DNA from: an uncultured Ruminococcus sp.
Lineage (GTDB): Bacteria > Bacillota > Clostridia > Oscillospirales > CAG-272
DNA length: 9,311 bases
Direction of reading: 5' to 3'
Assembly: GCA_902797495.1 (NCBI GenBank)
Contig: CADBTH010000142.1
Location: 1-9,311, forward strand
Part shown: in pieces, positions 6,703 to 9,311 of the stretch
How positions within the stretch are numbered: position 1 is the stretch's first letter
Layout: each line of letters begins with the position of its first letter
Notes under the pieces: model-generated
Seen by the model: only the letters and a program-made list of their open reading frames with translations
Databases searched by the model: none
What the model was told of the DNA's origin: nothing
Position numbers and translations under genes: made by a program

Positions 6703-7284
6703 TCAGTCCTCTTCGGTAATATACTTTCCGTATTTCACAAAGTAGTCGATACCGGACCAGAGGGTCATAAAGGTCATGATGCTCATAGTGACGTACGACA
6801 GGATGTGATTGTCTTTGAAGCAAGGGAAAACCACGGGCTCCAGGATGACAGCGATTATGCAGACCATCTGCGATAGCGTCTTGAATTTTCCGAGCCAGCT
6901 TGCCGCGATAACGATATTCTTCTTTCCCGAGACGATGAGACGCATGGACGTGACCGCGAGTTCGCGGAACATGACGATAGCCGCCGCCCATACGAAATAC
7001 TTTTTGATATAGTCGTATTTCACGAGGATGCCGAGCAGAGCCGCGAATACGATGAACTTGTCGGCGAGGGGATCGAGAAATTTGCCGAAGTTCGTTATCA
7101 TATTGTACTTTCTCGCGATGATGCCGTCGAAAAAGTCCGTGACGCAGGTCAGAGCGTAGACGGAAGCGCAGACGATGCGCGCCGTGACGTCGCTCTTGAA
7201 GTCGACAGCGACCATCAGGACGAGAAACACGGGGACCATAAAGATCCTGCAAAGGGTCATTTTATTCGGAATGTTAAGTTTCAT
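6703..7284 (-). CDS. pgsA: CDP-diacylglycerol-glycerol-3-phosphate 3-phosphatidyltransferase (phosphatidylglycerophosphate synthase)
   Basis: This inner-membrane enzyme makes phosphatidylglycerol phosphate from CDP-diacylglycerol and glycerol-3-phosphate, the committed step to PG and cardiolipin. From the chosen start it has 193 residues, normal for PgsA, beginning MKLNIPNKMTLCRIFMVP as the family does. The CDP-alcohol phosphotransferase motif D-x2-DG-x2-AR-x8-G-x3-D-x3-D is complete at residues 50-75 (Asp50, Asp53, Asp71, Asp75 bind metals). Several hydrophobic segments flank it (about 12-28, 34-48, 76-88, 97-115, 137-154, 160-178). The frame is open further upstream to an ATG at 7362, but that would overlap galK by 49 bases and add a basic, non-family extension. 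The start at 7284 has an AAAGG site nine bases away. It is 29 bases after galK and six before mtnN. Confidence 0.94.
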   Translation of the reverse strand: MKLNIPNKMTLCRIFMVPVFLVLMVAVDFKSDVTARIVCASVYALTCVTDFFDGIIARKYNMITNFGKFLDPLADKFIVFAALLGILVKYDYIKKYFVWAAAIVMFRELAVTSMRLIVSGKKNIVIAASWLGKFKTLSQMVCIIAVILEPVVFPCFKDNHILSYVTMSIMTFMTLWSGIDYFVKYGKYITEED

Positions 7285-7293
7285 CTCTTCTTG

Positions 7294-7298
7294 CCTTT
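7294..7298 (-). promoter_or_regulatory. Ribosome binding site deciding the pgsA start
   Basis: On the - strand AAAGG (complement of 7294-7298) lies nine bases before the ATG at 7284, within the 29-base gap after galK. It supports the 193-residue form of PgsA over a 219-residue form starting inside galK. Confidence 0.6.
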
Positions 7299-7313
7299 CG
7301 GACGGAAATAATT

Positions 7314-8603
7314 TTATATGATCTTGACGGCGCCGGCTTGTCTTACGTTCAGTACGTGACAACTTCCGTCTCCGAAAATATTCTCAATGACTTTTTTATA
7401 CTCTCCCGCATATTCGTCGGGGACGAACGCCTCGATCGTTCCCGCGAAACCGCCGCCCTGGATACGGGATGCGCCGCCGCGGTCTTTTAAGAACATATCC
7501 GATACGCAAAGAGCGAGGGACGTTCCCTGCTCCCGCGGGTCGGACGCGGAGTGTACGTTCTGAAGGTAGCAGAAGCTCGAAAGACCCGATTCTTTCACGA
7601 GAGCGAGGAACGACGGCGCGTCGTTCTTTTCAAGAGACGCCGCCTGCTTTTCCACTCTTTCGTTTTCGCAGAAGAAATGGAGAGCTCTCATCACCGCGCG
7701 GTCTCCGTAAGCCTCGCGAAGGGGTATGATACTTTCTTCAACTTCGGCGCGCGTGAGACTGCAGAGGCGGTCTTTTCCAAAGTAGGACGCGACCTGTTTC
7801 ATCTCGGCGGGAACCGCCGCGTACTCGTCAGTCAGATCGACGTGGCTCGAGCCGGTGTTCGATATGCAAAGCGAGAGTCCTGACGACGAAAAATCAAAAT
7901 CTATGCTCTTGACGTCCGGGTCGGCGGAGGAAGAAAAGTCTACCTTGATAAGTCCGCCGGTGGCGCACGCTATCTGATCCATCAGGCCGCACGGCTTTCC
8001 GAAGAATACGTTCTCTGCGTACTGAGCGGATTTTGCGATCTCGACCGTGTCGACGTTGTTCACGTTATAAAAATATGAGAGAATCTTGCCTATCATTACT
8101 TCGAAAGCGGCTGAAGACGACAGACCCGAACCCTTTATAACGTTCGACGTCGTGTATGCGTCGAAGCCGCCGACGTTCAGCCCGCGCGCCTTGAACGCGT
8201 GGCACGTTCCGGCGATCAGAGCGGCTGACGTCGCAAACTTTTCGGGGTCGGGCTCCATTGAGTCCTCCGGGTAAACTACGTCCTCGGCGAGCCCTTCGCT
8301 CTTTACGCGGATCACCCCGTCCTCTCTCGTCGCGGCGACGGCGATGATATCGAGGTTTACCGCGGCGGCGATGACCTTTCCGCCGTTGTGGTCCGTGTGG
8401 TTGCCCGAGATCTCGCTTCTCCCGCCGACCGAAAAGACGGCGACGTCGCGATCCTCTCCGTAGAGAGACGTAAAGCTGTCGATGGCGCGTACGAGGCGGT
8501 CCTTATACTCGCCGAGACCTTCTTTTCTGATGCCGAGCAGATCGGTAATGAATCTGTCGGCCGATCCGCATATTATCGTTTCTTTAGCTTTTTCCGGAAG
8601 CAT
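7314..8603 (-). CDS. galK: Galactokinase-family GHMP kinase (clostridial long type)
   Basis: A 429-residue cytosolic sugar kinase, longer than the 380-400 residues of E. coli-type GalK. It has the three GHMP motifs: GGRSEISGNHTDHNGG (60-75), GSGLSSSAAFEV (158-169, ATP loop) and IQGGGFAGT (381-389). It also has GLMDQ with Asp209 at the place of the catalytic base, and Arg62 in the GR of motif 1. The sugar-contacting segment reads GNHTDH where classical GalK has GEHTDY, and the classical NxxRR segment is absent (here DLTDEYAAVPAEM). This matches a clostridial clade normally annotated as galactokinase. Galactose is therefore the likely substrate, but it is not proven and no galE, galT or lacZ is nearby. 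The start has an AGAGGA site (complement of 8609-8614), five bases off. First gene of the galK-pgsA-mtnN operon, driven by the promoter at 8646-8674. Confidence 0.9.
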   Translation of the reverse strand: MLPEKAKETIICGSADRFITDLLGIRKEGLGEYKDRLVRAIDSFTSLYGEDRDVAVFSVGGRSEISGNHTDHNGGKVIAAAVNLDIIAVAATREDGVIRVKSEGLAEDVVYPEDSMEPDPEKFATSAALIAGTCHAFKARGLNVGGFDAYTTSNVIKGSGLSSSAAFEVMIGKILSYFYNVNNVDTVEIAKSAQYAENVFFGKPCGLMDQIACATGGLIKVDFSSSADPDVKSIDFDFSSSGLSLCISNTGSSHVDLTDEYAAVPAEMKQVASYFGKDRLCSLTRAEVEESIIPLREAYGDRAVMRALHFFCENERVEKQAASLEKNDAPSFLALVKESGLSSFCYLQNVHSASDPREQGTSLALCVSDMFLKDRGGASRIQGGGFAGTIEAFVPDEYAGEYKKVIENIFGDGSCHVLNVRQAGAVKII

Positions 8604-8645
8604 TTATATCCTCTAATTAAAAAATACTATAATTTATTCTGTATC

Positions 8646-8674
8646 ATTATACTATTATTTTGCGGAGAAGTCAA
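8646..8674 (-). promoter_or_regulatory. Sigma-70 type promoter of the galK-pgsA-mtnN operon
   Basis: On the - strand, TTGACT (-35, complement of 8669-8674) and TATAAT (-10, complement of 8646-8651) are separated by exactly 17 bases. An A/T-rich stretch upstream (8677-8700) could serve as an UP element. The start point would be near 8639, giving a leader of about 36 bases. No operator-like palindrome is evident, so constitutive housekeeping expression is the simplest reading. Confidence 0.88.
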
Positions 8675-8702
8675 CCTTTGTCATAAAAGTTAAAAAGAGT
8701 CT

Positions 8703-8736
8703 GAAAAAAACCCCGAAGCGCATTCGCGCTTCGGGG
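8703..8736 (-). terminator. Intrinsic terminator of the dockerin gene
   Basis: CCCCGAAGCGC (8711-8721) pairs perfectly with GCGCTTCGGGG (8726-8736) around a four-base loop. On the - strand the stem is followed by TTTTTTTC (complement of 8703-8710). It lies just past the dockerin gene stop. The + strand side has no T-run, so it acts on the - strand only. It separates the dockerin gene from the galK promoter. Confidence 0.93.
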
Positions 8737-8747
8737 TACGGCTTGTT

Positions 8748-9311
8748 TTACTGAGCGTTTCCGCCCGAAATGAAAATCTTCATATCCTTTATATCGACGA
8801 TGTTTATGACTCCGTCGCCGTTGAAGTCCGCGTTGTCAATATTAATATCGAGGTAATTGCCCGATACCGCCCTCTTTATAAGGGCAAGATCCTTGAAGTT
8901 GACGGCGCCGTCGCCGGTGATGTCGCCGCCCGTGAAATACTCGTATTTGAGAGCGACGCCGCACTCTGTACACAGCTTCACTCTGAAGCCGCGCACTATG
9001 GTGTTTTCTTCGATCCTGCTCGGGTTGAGGACGGTCCATTTGCTGCTGATGCGGTGTCCCGCCGCGGGTATTTCAACTTCTTCGACGACTTCTCCGCATA
9101 CGGCGCAGACCTTCTGTAAAAGACCGCTCTCCGTACACGTCGCCTCTTTTACGACCGTCGGCTCTTCGGGCGCCGAGTGTCCCGCCGCGGGCAGATACAT
9201 CGTCTGTTCCGGGCATTCCTCGCCGCAAACCGTGCAAATGAACTTTATCGTACCGCGCTCCGTACACGTCGCCGGAGTGACGACGGGAGACGACATATCG
9301 GGCTTGTGCCC
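8748..9311 (-). CDS. Secreted dockerin protein with Cys-rich CxxCG repeats, C-terminal part (5' end outside window)
   Basis: The frame is open to the window edge (187 residues visible). A Met at 9296 is internal to a repeat, so it is not the true start. Residues 1-84 hold two copies of a roughly 42-residue repeat of the form GHxxxxxxVVxxATCTExGxxxxxCxVCGE...PAAGH, and a third degenerate copy follows (85-129). Such repeats are common in surface proteins of Ruminococcus-like bacteria; the paired cysteines may bind a metal or form disulfides. Residues 130-187 form a type I dockerin. It has two calcium-binding loops, DITGDGAVNFKD (130-141) and DFNGDGVINIVD (162-173), each with Asp/Asn at positions 1, 5, 9 and 12. 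Dockerins bind cohesins of a scaffoldin, so the whole protein is probably an extracellular, complex-bound or cell-attached factor. Any catalytic or binding module lies upstream. It ends at its own terminator and is separate from galK. Confidence 0.9.
   Translation of the reverse strand, partial: GHKPDMSSPVVTPATCTERGTIKFICTVCGEECPEQTMYLPAAGHSAPEEPTVVKEATCTESGLLQKVCAVCGEVVEEVEIPAAGHRISSKWTVLNPSRIEENTIVRGFRVKLCTECGVALKYEYFTGGDITGDGAVNFKDLALIKRAVSGNYLDINIDNADFNGDGVINIVDIKDMKIFISGGNAQ
8925..9311 (-). repeat. Coding tandem repeats of 43, 41 and about 45 residues
   Basis: Units lie at 9183-9311, 9060-9182 and 8925-9059 (the last degenerate). At DNA level the 16-mer CTCCGTACACGTCGCC recurs at 9129-9144 and 9258-9273, and GTGTCCCGCCGCGGG at 9054-9068 and 9177-9191, in register with the protein units. 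The third unit keeps LCTECG but has lost the first Cys (NPSRIEENT in place of ATCTE). More units may lie beyond the edge. Confidence 0.8.

Noticed and set aside
6151..6876. 241-codon + strand open frame over mtnN and the end of pgsA
   Set aside because: Both opposing genes carry complete catalytic motifs; this frame has no coherent domain.
7285..7362. Longer 219-residue PgsA start at 7362
   Set aside because: It overlaps galK, adds an Arg/Lys-rich stretch not seen in PgsA, and the family-typical MKLNIPNK start at 7284 has a placed ribosome site.
9294..9296. ATG at 9296 as the start of the dockerin protein
   Set aside because: The reading frame continues upstream to the window edge with GHKPD, the start of another repeat unit, and no signal peptide follows this Met.

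Overview
The window looks like chromosomal DNA from a Clostridia-type Firmicute, probably an uncultured gut or rumen anaerobe. Four things suggest this: a gyrB/gyrA cluster of non-proteobacterial type, a galactokinase of the clostridial GNHTDHN type, a dockerin-bearing surface protein like those of Ruminococcus and relatives, and moderately GC-rich DNA that still uses many AGA and ATA codons. No genus can be assigned by eye. No mobile element, CRISPR array, rRNA or tRNA is visible.

Left half, + strand (1-5949): five closely packed genes that read as one operon. They are the 3' two thirds of gyrB, a PfkB-family sugar kinase, gyrA, a four-helix membrane protein whose start overlaps the gyrA stop, and a small lipoprotein. 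The run ends at a strong hairpin with T-rich flanks on both sides (5961-5998), which can also stop transcription arriving from the right. GyrB and GyrA together form DNA gyrase. The kinase and the two envelope proteins have no obvious link to supercoiling, and their place in the operon is the main oddity of the layout.

Middle and right, - strand (6010-8674): a galK-pgsA-mtnN operon, read right to left from a near-consensus sigma-70 promoter (TTGACT, 17 bp, TATAAT). Its genes encode a galactokinase-family GHMP kinase, phosphatidylglycerophosphate synthase and MTA/SAH nucleosidase. Gaps of 29 and 6 bases suggest co-transcription.

Right edge, - strand (8748-9311): the C-terminal part of a secreted protein with Cys-rich CxxCG repeats and a type I dockerin, closed by its own hairpin terminator. 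Its 5' end lies outside the window.

The most notable sequence-level observation is in GyrA. Both classical quinolone-bridge residues are replaced (Ala and Gly at E. coli positions 83 and 87). The GyrA box of CTD blade 1 is a variant (QHRGGRG), and a second box-like motif (QRRGGKI) lies at the equivalent place in blade 2. I do not see a clear new multi-gene system. The best candidates for follow-up are the gyrase operon architecture, the GyrA sequence features and the divergent PfkB kinase inside the operon.
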